DNA from: Oleispira sp036960605
GTDB lineage: Bacteria > Pseudomonadota > Gammaproteobacteria > Pseudomonadales > Oceanobacteraceae
Direction of reading: 5' to 3'
DNA: 64,000 nucleotides
NCBI GenBank assembly: GCA_036960605.1
Contig: JBALXI010000010.1
Coordinates: 75,418 to 139,417 of the forward strand
Every line of letters begins with the position of its first letter. Position 1 is the first letter of the stretch. Positions 33,442 through 42,127 of the stretch are shown in pieces. Under the pieces are notes generated by a model. It was given only the letters and a program-made list of their open reading frames with translations. It had not been told where the DNA came from and searched no databases. The position numbers and the translations under genes are program-made.

Positions 33442-35421
33442 ATGATTTATCGTGGCTTAGGCATTCTTGCCGCCTCTCTTATTCTTACTGCTTGTGGTGG
33501 TTCGAGTGGATCAGGGAGTTCAAGTATCCCCCCTAGTATCCCTGATGTTAATGATGAGCCTTTAAAGGAATTGCCAGAACCCTCATTCTCTCCTGAACAA
33601 AAAACGGTTGAATCAATTGCTTTTGTTGATGCGTTGAATATGCCGTTGGCTTCTGCAGATGTGGTTTTCACCCCTGTACATGAAGTATCTAATTTTTCCA
33701 TAGCTATGCAGGATGCTTCTATTGAACGAGATGATTCTTGTGCTGCTAGTACCGAGGAGGACTCTTTAACGGATGTGACTGATGAAGAGGGTGGTTTGGC
33801 ACTAGAGGGGTTGGCGCCTGGTGTATATCGGGTGAATATTTGCAAAGGAGAAGTTAACGTTAGCATGCAGTTTACTATTCTTAGTGAGAATGCAGCGACA
33901 GCGGCTGTGATTGCTGCTCCATTAACTGTGAATAAAGACGGTATTGTTGAAGCGTTACCTGACAATAGTCTTATCGTTGCCGTGTCTGGTGTTATTTATT
34001 CTGATAAGGGAATGATTGCCAATGCTCAAATAGCAATTTCTGGTGGAGCTTTGACCAACGGAGCAATCACTACTGCTGTCACCGATGAAAATGGCTTCTA
34101 TACGATTGTGATTAATGTGAATGCGAGCAAATTGGCTGCCTTGCAAAATGCTACGATTCAGATCGTTGCTGAAGGTTATGAAAGCTTAAATATTAGCGGT
34201 CAGGATTTTACACAGTTTGGTGCTTTCTCTGGCGTTAATGTTAAGTTGATCGCAGCCGACGAAGCGACTCAGGAATTCGCTTATCAAGAGAATTTTGAAG
34301 TGTTGGGTTCTGGTGCCACTTGCGGTGAGTGGACCTCTGAGGTTTTGGTAATAGAGGGCAATGTATTTACTCCAATGAATGTGGAAGCCCCTGAAGAGCA
34401 GAGCTTATGGCATACCCATGTAAGTGGTTTGGATGTAATTAATCAGGCTTATCTAGCAAACTTAGTTTCACTGGCTCCGAATGATCTCACTGCAGGAAAA
34501 GTGCCTAATCCTATCGAAGGCGCTAAAGCCTGCTGGTATGGGAAAACCGCTGATGATAACAGTTTAGATGAAGGTAACTTTTTAAACGAAGCGGAAGAGG
34601 CTGGAGCTGAGTTGGACGGTGGCACCTCGATTGCTGCGCACTCTGGTGCACTCGTTTCACCACGAATAGACTTTTCAGCAGCAGTCGCTCCTTTGGCATT
34701 AACGTTTAAAACTTGGTGGGAAATTGAAGCTGTAAACCCTAATGAGAATGGGTTTGACTTGATGTCTGTTGAATATCAAATTGAAGGGGAAGACGATTGG
34801 GTTACATTCGTACGTTTAAACCCATTAACAGATCCTGTTGGAATTGATGAGTTAGAGTCGCTCCCTTATTCAAGTGCTGGGTTTAACCAAGCGCCGTTAT
34901 GGTTAGAGCAAGCACCTATTTCTCTTGATCGTTTAGCAGGTAAAGTATTTCAGCTCCGTTTTACTTTCTCAACGCAGGACGAATTATATAATGGTTTTCG
35001 TGGTTGGTTGTTAGACGATGTAGGGATTACTCACAACGTAGGCACCTTTCCTTTATGGGATGAGGTTGATCGGGTTTTGATTAATGACGATCTTTCTTAT
35101 GCTGAAACGTTTAATGACTCGACCGAAAAAACACAGTTTTCTATCATTGGTACTGCCAAGTCACTAGATTCAACATTTGCTCAATTACGTATTTATTCAA
35201 TCGATGGTCAGCCCTTAACAGCGCCATTTGCGATCACTGCACTTGTTCAAGGTGAACTTCAGGGTTTTCAATTAGAAGGTGATGCTACTAAGCCAGAAGG
35301 TGAGTTTAAGTTAGTAGTAGAGTTGATTGATACGTCGGGGCAAGTGAAGGCTAGTTATGCATTTTGGAGTGAGGATTCATATCCAGAACTAGATCCAGAG
35401 GTGAGTGAGGGTCCTCAGTAA
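33442..35421 (+). CDS. Lipoprotein with carboxypeptidase-regulatory-like repeats
   Basis: 659 residues from the ATG at 33442; ATG at 33430 would add an acidic MDFI. The signal peptide ends in lipobox LTAC followed by GGSSGSGSSS, so it is a lipid-anchored surface or periplasmic protein. The N-terminal half has two Ig-like carboxypeptidase-regulatory-like units (DEEGGLALEGLAPGVYRVNICKG and DENGFYTIVINVNA). The C-terminal half is beta-rich, with LLDDVGITHN, typical of MAM/choice-of-anchor-like adhesive modules. A binding or adhesion role is likely but no ligand is known. No enzyme motif is visible. Confidence 0.75.
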   Translation: MIYRGLGILAASLILTACGGSSGSGSSSIPPSIPDVNDEPLKELPEPSFSPEQKTVESIAFVDALNMPLASADVVFTPVHEVSNFSIAMQDASIERDDSCAASTEEDSLTDVTDEEGGLALEGLAPGVYRVNICKGEVNVSMQFTILSENAATAAVIAAPLTVNKDGIVEALPDNSLIVAVSGVIYSDKGMIANAQIAISGGALTNGAITTAVTDENGFYTIVINVNASKLAALQNATIQIVAEGYESLNISGQDFTQFGAFSGVNVKLIAADEATQEFAYQENFEVLGSGATCGEWTSEVLVIEGNVFTPMNVEAPEEQSLWHTHVSGLDVINQAYLANLVSLAPNDLTAGKVPNPIEGAKACWYGKTADDNSLDEGNFLNEAEEAGAELDGGTSIAAHSGALVSPRIDFSAAVAPLALTFKTWWEIEAVNPNENGFDLMSVEYQIEGEDDWVTFVRLNPLTDPVGIDELESLPYSSAGFNQAPLWLEQAPISLDRLAGKVFQLRFTFSTQDELYNGFRGWLLDDVGITHNVGTFPLWDEVDRVLINDDLSYAETFNDSTEKTQFSIIGTAKSLDSTFAQLRIYSIDGQPLTAPFAITALVQGELQGFQLEGDATKPEGEFKLVVELIDTSGQVKASYAFWSEDSYPELDPEVSEGPQ

Positions 35422-35471
35422 GGGGCGTCAACCAGTGATTAGCGTTTGGTGTGCGTAATGCTGATGAAATT

Positions 35472-35498
35472 GTGCAGCAGTATTTAATACTGTTGCAC
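35472..35498. other. Near-perfect hairpin overlapping the TraB/GumN stop codon
   Basis: GTGCAGCAGTATT (35472-35484) mirrors AATACTGTTGCAC (35486-35498) with one G-T mismatch and one central base. It covers the end of the TraB/GumN coding sequence, between two convergent genes. It lacks a T run, so it is not clearly a terminator. Confidence 0.45.
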
Positions 35499-36347
35499 TT
35501 CATAGCCACGATTTTTTAATTGCTGCAGTAGGCCGTCTTCACCAATTAAATGGAGGGCGCCGACTAAAATAAACTTCTCTTCTGGTTGCTTGATTAAACG
35601 CTCAATTTTAGGCAGCCAGTTGTTATTACGCTCGACCAATAAGCTGCGATAAACTTGCGGATAATCTTCCATCATGGGTTTTATCCCCGTTGTGAATAGG
35701 TTCTCGCGATCTCCCGCGCGCCAAGCACTGCTCATGATGGTTAGGTCTTCAGATAAGTCGTTTATATCTGCTAACGTTTGTAAAATAAGGTCGCTTTCAT
35801 TACCTTCACTCATGGTCGCAATGTAGTTGATTTGCTCGTCGATGCTTTCTAACTTAGTCACCATTTTACCATCCAGCTTTGCCTTATCCCCCATGAAGTC
35901 ATCAACCCCTTGCGCGGTTAGGCCAAACTTTTTTAATTCTTCTAAGCTGATAATTAGTCCGATCATCTGGGGCTTAAAGTGCTGCAGCCTGCCAGTATCT
36001 AAGTTGTTCTTCGCCGCGTAATGAATTAAGCCCGAGTAAGCTTGTGGTGATAGTTTGTCGGCGAGTATTTGGCCGCTGGGAAGGCTCATTGCTTTGATGA
36101 ATTTCTGCTGAAATTCAGGACTTTCTAATTGCTCCATATCGGTTTCGAATACCAGCCAATTAACTTTTTTATAGACCTCTTCAAATTCTTTTGGCAGCGG
36201 ATAGTCGCTGGGCTTTAGCATGTGAAACGTGCCACCAAGGTAGACTGTATTTTTGCCATTACTCACTTGCCAGATACTGGTTTCAGCATGGCTAAGACAC
36301 GATAGGAGTAAAGAGGTAATAATAAGGGAAAGGCGAATGAAGTTCAT
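35484..36347 (-). CDS. TraB/GumN-family protein
   Basis: 287 residues with a signal peptide (1-21, cut near SHAE). The TraB/GumN (Tiki-related) pattern is present: IWQVSNGKNTVYLGGTFHML near residues 25-44 with the GTFH motif, then VFETDMEQ, LEELKKFGLTAQGVDDFMGDKA and a C-terminal KFILVGALHLIGEDGLLQQLK (GxLHxxG). These proteins are putative metal-dependent proteases of the erythromycin-esterase-like/Tiki superfamily. It probably acts in the periplasm or is secreted. It follows the ADP-ribosyltransferase-like gene on the same strand but a terminator separates them. Confidence 0.87.
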   Translation of the reverse strand: MNFIRLSLIITSLLLSCLSHAETSIWQVSNGKNTVYLGGTFHMLKPSDYPLPKEFEEVYKKVNWLVFETDMEQLESPEFQQKFIKAMSLPSGQILADKLSPQAYSGLIHYAAKNNLDTGRLQHFKPQMIGLIISLEELKKFGLTAQGVDDFMGDKAKLDGKMVTKLESIDEQINYIATMSEGNESDLILQTLADINDLSEDLTIMSSAWRAGDRENLFTTGIKPMMEDYPQVYRSLLVERNNNWLPKIERLIKQPEEKFILVGALHLIGEDGLLQQLKNRGYEVQQY

Positions 36348-36385
36348 AAACGCTAAAACCTACAGTTGAGACATAAAGTTTAGAC

Positions 36386-36424
36386 ATAAAAAAACCAGTC
36401 TAGCACATTTGCTAAGACTGGCTT
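36386..36424 (-). terminator. Rho-independent terminator after the ADP-ribosyltransferase-like gene
   Basis: CCAGTCTAGC (36395-36404) pairs with GCTAAGACTGG (36411-36421) with one bulge. On the minus strand it is followed by seven T residues (36388-36394). It closes the metG transcript. Confidence 0.85.
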
Positions 36425-36456
36425 TTATCGTGAATGCTTAAGTAATATCTTATCGA

Positions 36457-37038
36457 TTAAGAATCGCTAGCAACCACTTCGATGAACTTACCCGGGATAT
36501 AGTCGTTGGTATACGCTAAACCTAGACGGTTTAGGTAAATCATACGATCAGCCTTAGTCGGGTCGAAATCGTCTAGATCTTGACCGTTGGCAGCGAAGAT
36601 GGTTTTAACATAAGTAACGTACTCATTGTTAGGCTCCATAATTAGGGCTGCACCACCTGCGTCAGGATTTACCTTGGCATTATCATCTTCAGTTAAGGTG
36701 ATTTTAATAACAGCAGGTGTTTCATCTTTTTGGAAATACACATTGCGTAAATGAGCGCGTTGCTGCGCCCAAAAATACGCCAGTTCTTTACTTTGAGTCA
36801 AGAAAACTGGATCTTTGCTTTCGAAGGTACGGTTGCCAATCGTCTGCAAGGTACCTTGAGTACGTTTAGTCCAAGCGGTATCGCCACCCCCGTGAAGGCC
36901 TTTGTTTTTAATGCCTTTCACTAAGCTAGAGGCTGTACCGTGATACCAAACATTTGAAGTGGCAATACTGCCGTCTTCAGACATTAAAGACGCTGCGTCT
37001 TTTAAATAATCCGGTGCGATAACTTGTTCGTTGCTCAT
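36457..37038 (-). CDS. Putative ADP-ribosyltransferase-fold protein
   Basis: 193 residues, soluble, no signal. Residues 31-50 hold WYHGT followed by a GIKNKGL turn, and 76-91 hold DPVFLTQSKELAYFWA, then a strand PAVIKITLTE. This order (H-containing strand, GL turn, VFLT-S...A..YA strand, hydrophobic strand) is typical of ADP-ribosyltransferase-like folds, in which the HG pair binds NAD. The expected third catalytic Glu is not certain; a candidate is the Glu in NNEYVTY (about residue 139). It starts 30 bases downstream of metG and could be co-transcribed. No antitoxin-like partner is adjacent. Assignment is by motif only. Confidence 0.6.
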   Translation of the reverse strand: MSNEQVIAPDYLKDAASLMSEDGSIATSNVWYHGTASSLVKGIKNKGLHGGGDTAWTKRTQGTLQTIGNRTFESKDPVFLTQSKELAYFWAQQRAHLRNVYFQKDETPAVIKITLTEDDNAKVNPDAGGAALIMEPNNEYVTYVKTIFAANGQDLDDFDPTKADRMIYLNRLGLAYTNDYIPGKFIEVVASDS

Positions 37039-37068
37039 GTGTTTCTAGTCTCTCTAAAAAAGTGGGTA

Positions 37069-39264
37069 TTAAAGTACGCGCATGCCAGGTTGTGCACCGT
37101 CGTGGGGTTCTAATATCCACAATTCGCTACCACCAGGTCCTGCTGCGAGTACCATGCCTTCCGACATACCAAATTTCATTTTACGTGGGGCTAGGTTAGC
37201 CACTACGATGGTTAATTTGCCTTCAAGATCTTCTGGCTGATACGCGGCCTTGATACCTGAGAATACGTTACGAGTTTCACCATCACCAATGTCTAAAGTA
37301 AGCTGTAATAATTTATCAGCACCTTCGACGTGGTCGGCTTTTATAATTTTCGCGATGCGTAAATCGACTTTGGCGAAATCTTCAAATTGAATTTCGTCAG
37401 CGATTACTTCGTTACCGTCTTCGCGTAACTTCGGCGCATTGGCTAATTGTTCAGCGGCGCGGCGTTCTTTTTCAAGTTTTCTGCGTTCTTTATTGCTCAG
37501 TTTTTTTTCTTCTGCTTGTGGTGTAGCTTCAGTCGGAGCTTCTTCAGCAGGAGCTTCACCGTTCAAGATCGCTTCTTTGCGCAAGTCATCTTTGGTTTCT
37601 TCTAAGATGGCTTCAATGCTTTTTAATTCAGCACGGCCTAGCATTGGCTTAAACTTGTTGATCTCGTGATCCAATAATATATTGGTGCGAGCATCCCAAT
37701 TTAAAGTGTCTAGGTTTAAGAAAGCTTGTGTTTTTTCTGCAATATCAGGTAATACCGGTGCAAGGTAGGTGATTAGCTGACGGAACAAGTTAAGTGCAAC
37801 CGAGCAAATTTCTATAACTTCTTGCTCGCGGCCTTCTTCTTTGTTCATTGCCCAAGGGGCTTTTTCTTGGATGTATTCATTCGCGCGATCGGCAAGGGTC
37901 ATGATTTCTTTCATGGCTTTGCTGAATTCACGGTTTTCGTACAGCTCTGCAATCACGTCACCTTGGTCGATGAAGTGCTGAACCATTTCTTGTTCTACGC
38001 AGTGGCTACTTAATTTACCGCCAGCTTTGAAAACAAAGTTGCCAGTACGGCTAGCGATGTTAACCAGCTTGTTAACTAAGTCGCTGTTTACCCGCTGTAC
38101 GAAGTCTTCGAGGTTTAAATCGAAGTCGTCTATCTTGTTGCTTAGCTTGGCAGCAAAGTAGTAGCGTAAATAGGTAGGGTCTAGGTGGTTTAAGAATGTG
38201 CGGCCCTTAATGAAAGTACCGCGAGACTTAGACATTTTTTCGCCGTTAACGGTCACGAAACCGTGAGCGTTTACTGCAGTAGGGGTACGGTAATCTGCAG
38301 CGGTTAACATCGCAGGCCAGAATAGGGCGTGGAAGTTGATGATGTCTTTACCGATGAAGTGATAGACCTCAGTCTCATTCTCTCCATTTGGGCCAGGCTT
38401 CCAGTATTCATCGAAATCTAAACCGCGAGCTTTACCTTCTTCGCTTTCGCAAAGATTTTTAAAGCTGGCCATGTAGCCAATCGGTGCGTCTAGCCATACA
38501 TAGAAGTATTTGCCTGGGGCATCTGGAATTTCAAAACCAAAGTAAGGCGCATCACGGCTGATGTCCCATTCTTTTAAGCCTGACTCTAACCATTCTGCAA
38601 GCTTGTTGGCGACTTCTTCTTGCAGTGTGCCTGAGCGAGTCCAATCTTGTAGGAACTCTTGGAAGTCAGGCAGCTTAAAGAAGTAATGTTCTGATTCTTT
38701 TTCAACTGGGGTTGCACCCGAGATGGTTGAGAAAGGTTTGATCAATTCAGCCGGTGTGTAGGTGGCGCCACAGCTTTCGCAGTTGTCGCCATACTGGTCT
38801 TCGGCATTACATTTTGGGCATTGACCTTTCACGTAACGGTCGGCTAGAAATAATTCTTTTACTGGGTCAAAAAGCTGTTTGATTTTGCGAACGGCGATGT
38901 GGCCTTTATCACGACAGGCTTTGTAGATCTCTTCGCTAAGCTCGCGGTTTTCTTCTGAGTGAGTCGAGTGGAAGTTGTCGAAGTTCACTTGGAAGCTGGC
39001 AAAATCAGCTTCGTGCTCTGCTTTAACGTTGGCGATTTGCTGCTCTGACGTTAAGCCTTCTTTTTCGGCGCGCAACATAATGGCAGTACCGTGTGCATCA
39101 TCGGCACAAACGTAGGTACACTCGTGTCCGCGGGCCTTTTGGAAGCGTACCCAGATATCGGTTTGGATGTATTCCAATAGATGGCCAAGGTGGATCGAGC
39201 CGTTGGCGTAGGGAAGTGCGCTGGTTACCAGTATCTTTCGGCTTTTGGATGCTTGATCAGTCAT
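37069..39264 (-). CDS. metG: Methionyl-tRNA synthetase with C-terminal tRNA-binding domain
   Basis: 731 residues. The catalytic core has the HIGH-type HLGHLLEY (about 22-29), the zinc cysteines CPKCNAEDQYGDNCESC (about 148-164) and the KMSKSRGTF loop (about 347-355). The anticodon-binding helical domain follows. A charged linker (EEAPTEATPQAEEKKLSNKE and beyond, about 575-620) leads to the C-terminal Trbp111/EMAP-like dimerisation domain (FEDFAKVDLRIAKIIKADHVE). It activates Met for initiation and elongation. The upstream 600 bases hold repeats instead of the usual mrp/apbC gene. Confidence 0.96.
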   Translation of the reverse strand: MTDQASKSRKILVTSALPYANGSIHLGHLLEYIQTDIWVRFQKARGHECTYVCADDAHGTAIMLRAEKEGLTSEQQIANVKAEHEADFASFQVNFDNFHSTHSEENRELSEEIYKACRDKGHIAVRKIKQLFDPVKELFLADRYVKGQCPKCNAEDQYGDNCESCGATYTPAELIKPFSTISGATPVEKESEHYFFKLPDFQEFLQDWTRSGTLQEEVANKLAEWLESGLKEWDISRDAPYFGFEIPDAPGKYFYVWLDAPIGYMASFKNLCESEEGKARGLDFDEYWKPGPNGENETEVYHFIGKDIINFHALFWPAMLTAADYRTPTAVNAHGFVTVNGEKMSKSRGTFIKGRTFLNHLDPTYLRYYFAAKLSNKIDDFDLNLEDFVQRVNSDLVNKLVNIASRTGNFVFKAGGKLSSHCVEQEMVQHFIDQGDVIAELYENREFSKAMKEIMTLADRANEYIQEKAPWAMNKEEGREQEVIEICSVALNLFRQLITYLAPVLPDIAEKTQAFLNLDTLNWDARTNILLDHEINKFKPMLGRAELKSIEAILEETKDDLRKEAILNGEAPAEEAPTEATPQAEEKKLSNKERRKLEKERRAAEQLANAPKLREDGNEVIADEIQFEDFAKVDLRIAKIIKADHVEGADKLLQLTLDIGDGETRNVFSGIKAAYQPEDLEGKLTIVVANLAPRKMKFGMSEGMVLAAGPGGSELWILEPHDGAQPGMRVL

Positions 39265-39425
39265 GTGCTAGCTTAATTCGTCGATAAAAGAAGGGCGGCG
39301 ATTGTAGCACTTTATTAGTTGACGCTAAAGTAGGGCGCTGAATCTAAAGTATCGTAGTTTTAAAGGGGTTGCCATGCGGTATTTGTTAAATGAAAACGCC
39401 GTGCGCTAAAGGTTGAAATTGCGCT

Positions 39426-39538
39426 GCATTAGGTAATTCCTTTTAGGGTACGCCGTGAATACGCCGCTTCGCTCTCCCTGTACGCTCGGCCCCCGCATCC
39501 ATGCGGCGTGAACGCCCCAGAAACAAATCACCTAATAC
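39426..39538. repeat. Intergenic repeat element 1 (inverted-repeat bounded)
   Basis: Outer arms GCATTAGGTAATT (39426-39438) and AATCACCTAATAC (39526-39538) are near-perfect complements. Inside lies the segment 39447-39481 that recurs in opposite orientation at 39732-39766, followed by GCATCCATGCGGCGTGAACGC. The reverse complement of the unit resembles, from memory, dispersed intergenic repeats of marine gammaproteobacteria carrying ATGGATG and ACAGGGA. The gap 39265-39862 otherwise holds no gene. Confidence 0.75.
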
Positions 39539-39589
39539 GTCGCCAATGACAGCTTTCCAGATTTTAATTTAATAAATGAATTAGGAGTG

Positions 39590-39620
39590 TGACGGCTTAT
39601 ATATTAATGAATAGCCGTCA
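39590..39620. repeat. Hairpin between the two repeat elements
   Basis: TGACGGCT (39590-39597) pairs with AGCCGTCA (39613-39620), with ATTAATGA in the loop. It is nested within a wider dyad CCAGATT (39558-39564) / AATCTGG (39645-39651). No T run, so not a simple terminator. Confidence 0.6.
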
Positions 39621-39663
39621 TATCGTTGATGGATGACGGTCTATAATCTGGAGAGGTATTTGG

Positions 39664-39804
39664 GATTCGCGGATCGGCATTGGGTGCTTTGTTTTAGGCC
39701 GTTAGATCCCAGGGAGGGGATCTTCGAGCCCACAGGGAGAGCGAAGCGGCGTGTTTACGGCGTGCCGAAGAACGAAGTACCCAGTGTCGATCTTAGAGCG
39801 AATC
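39664..39804. repeat. Intergenic repeat element 2 (inverted-repeat bounded)
   Basis: The left arm has GATTCGC (39664-39670), GATCG (39672-39676) and CATTGGGTGCTT (39678-39689). The right arm has AAGTACCCAGTG (39775-39786), CGATC (39788-39792) and GCGAATC (39798-39804). These are complementary with two mismatches in the longest block. Inside are an AGATCCC/GGGATCT hairpin and the 35-base core (39732-39766) shared, inverted, with element 1. Confidence 0.75.
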
Positions 39805-39862
39805 TTTAGAAAGCTCCCCACAACGGCGCTGTCTCATTAAACCAACACCGTAATATCAAAAG

Positions 39863-41125
39863 CTACTTATCAAAAACCCGAGAAAGCTTCACCATATTGT
39901 CTTCAACTTTGAGAATCTCAATACGTTTGCCTTCCAGTGTTAAGCAGGCAGGGCCATCTGGAATGGTCTCTAGATACTCAACAATCATACCGCTGAAAGT
40001 CTTAGGGCCGGAGGTATTGAATTCCCACTCTAATGCCTTGTTGATATCTCGAATATACGCCGTGCCATCAATTAGCGTGCTGCCGTCATTCAAACGTTTG
40101 AAGTCAGGGTTTTCAATCGCCGCAGTATCGGTAGTAAATTCACCAACGATCTCTTCTAGAATATCTTCTAGCGTACAAATACCTTGAACATCACCGTACT
40201 CATCGACCACCAAAGCAATTCGGCGCTGCTGTTTTTGGAAGTTGAAGAGCTGAGTATGCAATGGAGTGCTTTCAGGAATGAAGTAAGGGTCACGGCACTC
40301 TTGCAGAATATCGCTTTTCTTGAAATCAGGGTTGGTTAAAAAACGGCTGGCGTTGCGAGTATGTAATAGGCCAACGACCTCATTGATATCGCCACGATAC
40401 ACGGGCAAGCGCGTATGCTGAGTTGAGCGTAGTTGCTCGACAATCTCATCAATGTCATCTTCTAAATCAATCGCGACCACTTCATTACGAGGTACCATTA
40501 TGTCGTTAACAGCCATTTTCTCTAAATCTAAAATACTGATCAGCATATGTTGGTGACGCTTAGGAATCATCGTTCCTGCTTCATTCACCACCGTACGTAA
40601 TTCTTCAGTACTTAAATTGTCTGGGGTGGCATTAACATCGACCCTTGCCAGTTTTAACAGCCCATTAGCGATAGTATTTACGAACCATACAAACGGCGTT
40701 AATAGCCACTGCAATACTACTAAAATGCGCGAAGCCGGAAAGGCAACTTTCTCAGGATGAATCGCAGCCAGTGTTTTAGGTGTCAGTTCGGCAAAAATAA
40801 GAACAACCAATGTGAACAAGATAGTATTCACGAAAACGGCTAAATCGGGATTGTCAGGCCATAAACGCTGGCTGATGATCGTCGCTAAAGCGGCGGCGGC
40901 GAAGTTGACGAGATTGTTACCGGTTAAAATGGTGCCAATGAGACGGTCGGGTTTGGCTAATAAGTTCGATGCTCGAATAGCACCCTTATTTTTGTTCTTC
41001 GCCATGTGACGCAACCGATAGCGGTTGAGAGACATCATGCCCGTTTCAGAACTGGAGAAGAAACCAGAGAATATGATCAGTAAAACCAGTATGCCAAATA
41101 GGATACTGAGAGGGACGTCGTTCAA
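39863..41125 (-). CDS. CorC/HlyC-family membrane protein (CNNM, DUF21 + CBS domains)
   Basis: 420 residues. The DUF21 membrane domain (about 1-185) starts with four hydrophobic segments and the SSSETGMMSLNRYRLRHMA motif. Two CBS domains follow (about 200-330: IMVPRNEVVAIDLEDDIDEI and FIPESTPLHTQLFNFQKQQRRIALVVDEYGDVQGICTLEDILEEIVG), then a C-terminal CorC_HlyC transporter-associated domain. It is the YfjD/CorB type, linked to Mg/Co efflux or resistance. It is followed upstream by ypjD and the divergent ffh, as in many gammaproteobacteria. Confidence 0.93.
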   Translation of the reverse strand: MNDVPLSILFGILVLLIIFSGFFSSSETGMMSLNRYRLRHMAKNKNKGAIRASNLLAKPDRLIGTILTGNNLVNFAAAALATIISQRLWPDNPDLAVFVNTILFTLVVLIFAELTPKTLAAIHPEKVAFPASRILVVLQWLLTPFVWFVNTIANGLLKLARVDVNATPDNLSTEELRTVVNEAGTMIPKRHQHMLISILDLEKMAVNDIMVPRNEVVAIDLEDDIDEIVEQLRSTQHTRLPVYRGDINEVVGLLHTRNASRFLTNPDFKKSDILQECRDPYFIPESTPLHTQLFNFQKQQRRIALVVDEYGDVQGICTLEDILEEIVGEFTTDTAAIENPDFKRLNDGSTLIDGTAYIRDINKALEWEFNTSGPKTFSGMIVEYLETIPDGPACLTLEGKRIEILKVEDNMVKLSRVFDK

Positions 41126-41175
41126 GACGAGTTCCTTGCGTTATTATGGAAACGCAAGGATAGCAAAAATATGGC

Positions 41176-41979
41176 TTAGAGTACTAATTCCAGCACAAAT
41201 TTAGAGCCGAAATACGCTAAAACTAAAAAGCCTGTTCCTACTAAGGTCCAGCGGCTTGCGGTAATGCCTCTCCAGCCAAAACGAAAACGCCCGAATAGCA
41301 GGGTGGCATAGACCAACCAAGACATAATACTCAAGGCTGTTTTATGTAATAAATGCTGTCCTTGAATGTCGACGATGTAAGGCCAACCGATGACGAAGGC
41401 CGCAGTTAATAATACCATTCCTACCCAGATCATCTCGAACAAGAGAGCATCCATGGTCTGAAGGGGGGGCAAGGCTTTTACTAAGCCCGATGTATTGTGG
41501 CTTTTAAGTTGTTTATTTTGCATATAAAGCAAGATCGCTTGAATGGATGCGATCACAAGAATGCTGTAAGCCAATATAGACAAAATGATGTGTAAGCCTA
41601 AGCCGCCCGTTAACTGTGAGACTTTATCTGAGTTTGGGGACACGGTATCGACTAAAATAACCAAAGCAGCCATAGGAAAAACGCCAATTAAGAGATTTTC
41701 TAGCGGTTTACTAATGCTGCTAATGATGACGAGCAGGCTAATGACTAGGGATATAAAAATCCCTACATTGAAGAAACCAAAGTTGAAGCCGCCATGCTGA
41801 ACGACAGACCCTGCCAATAATAAGGCATGAATGATTCCTGCTGCCGCTCCTAAGCCAAGAACCAAATTCTTATTGGCTTCTTTTTTATTACTCAGAGTTT
41901 GCCACTGACGAAAAGCCGCGAATAAATATAAAAGAGCGGCGGGATAAGCAAAAAAGGCTGCGCTGTAGGTTCCGCTCAT
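41176..41979 (-). CDS. ypjD: CcsA-type cytochrome c assembly-like membrane protein (YpjD)
   Basis: 267 residues with about eight membrane helices. It resembles CcsA/CcmC-family haem-handling proteins: AGSVVQHGGFNFGFFNVG early, GGLGLHIILSILAYSILVIASIQA centrally, and WPYIVDIQGQHLLHKTALSIMSWLVYATLL near the C-terminus with conserved His residues. The YpjD subgroup sits next to ffh and corB, as here. It starts 148 bases from the divergent ffh start. A direct role in haem delivery is not proven for this subgroup. Confidence 0.9.
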   Translation of the reverse strand: MSGTYSAAFFAYPAALLYLFAAFRQWQTLSNKKEANKNLVLGLGAAAGIIHALLLAGSVVQHGGFNFGFFNVGIFISLVISLLVIISSISKPLENLLIGVFPMAALVILVDTVSPNSDKVSQLTGGLGLHIILSILAYSILVIASIQAILLYMQNKQLKSHNTSGLVKALPPLQTMDALLFEMIWVGMVLLTAAFVIGWPYIVDIQGQHLLHKTALSIMSWLVYATLLFGRFRFGWRGITASRWTLVGTGFLVLAYFGSKFVLELVL

Positions 41980-42127
41980 GCCTGTTTATTCCTTTGAAGA
42001 TGGTAAGAGGGTGGTAATTAGAACAAAAGTTTCTCACAACCAAGGGATAAGGCCAAGCTCGGGTAGCAATGTTGAGCCGATATTTGTACAATCGGTGACT
42101 TAATTTCGTTGTGATTGACATAAGCCC

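Noticed and set aside
35472..35498. Rho-independent terminator between the lipoprotein and TraB/GumN genes
   Set aside because: The hairpin is good but has no T run on either strand and overlaps coding sequence, so it is listed only as a hairpin.
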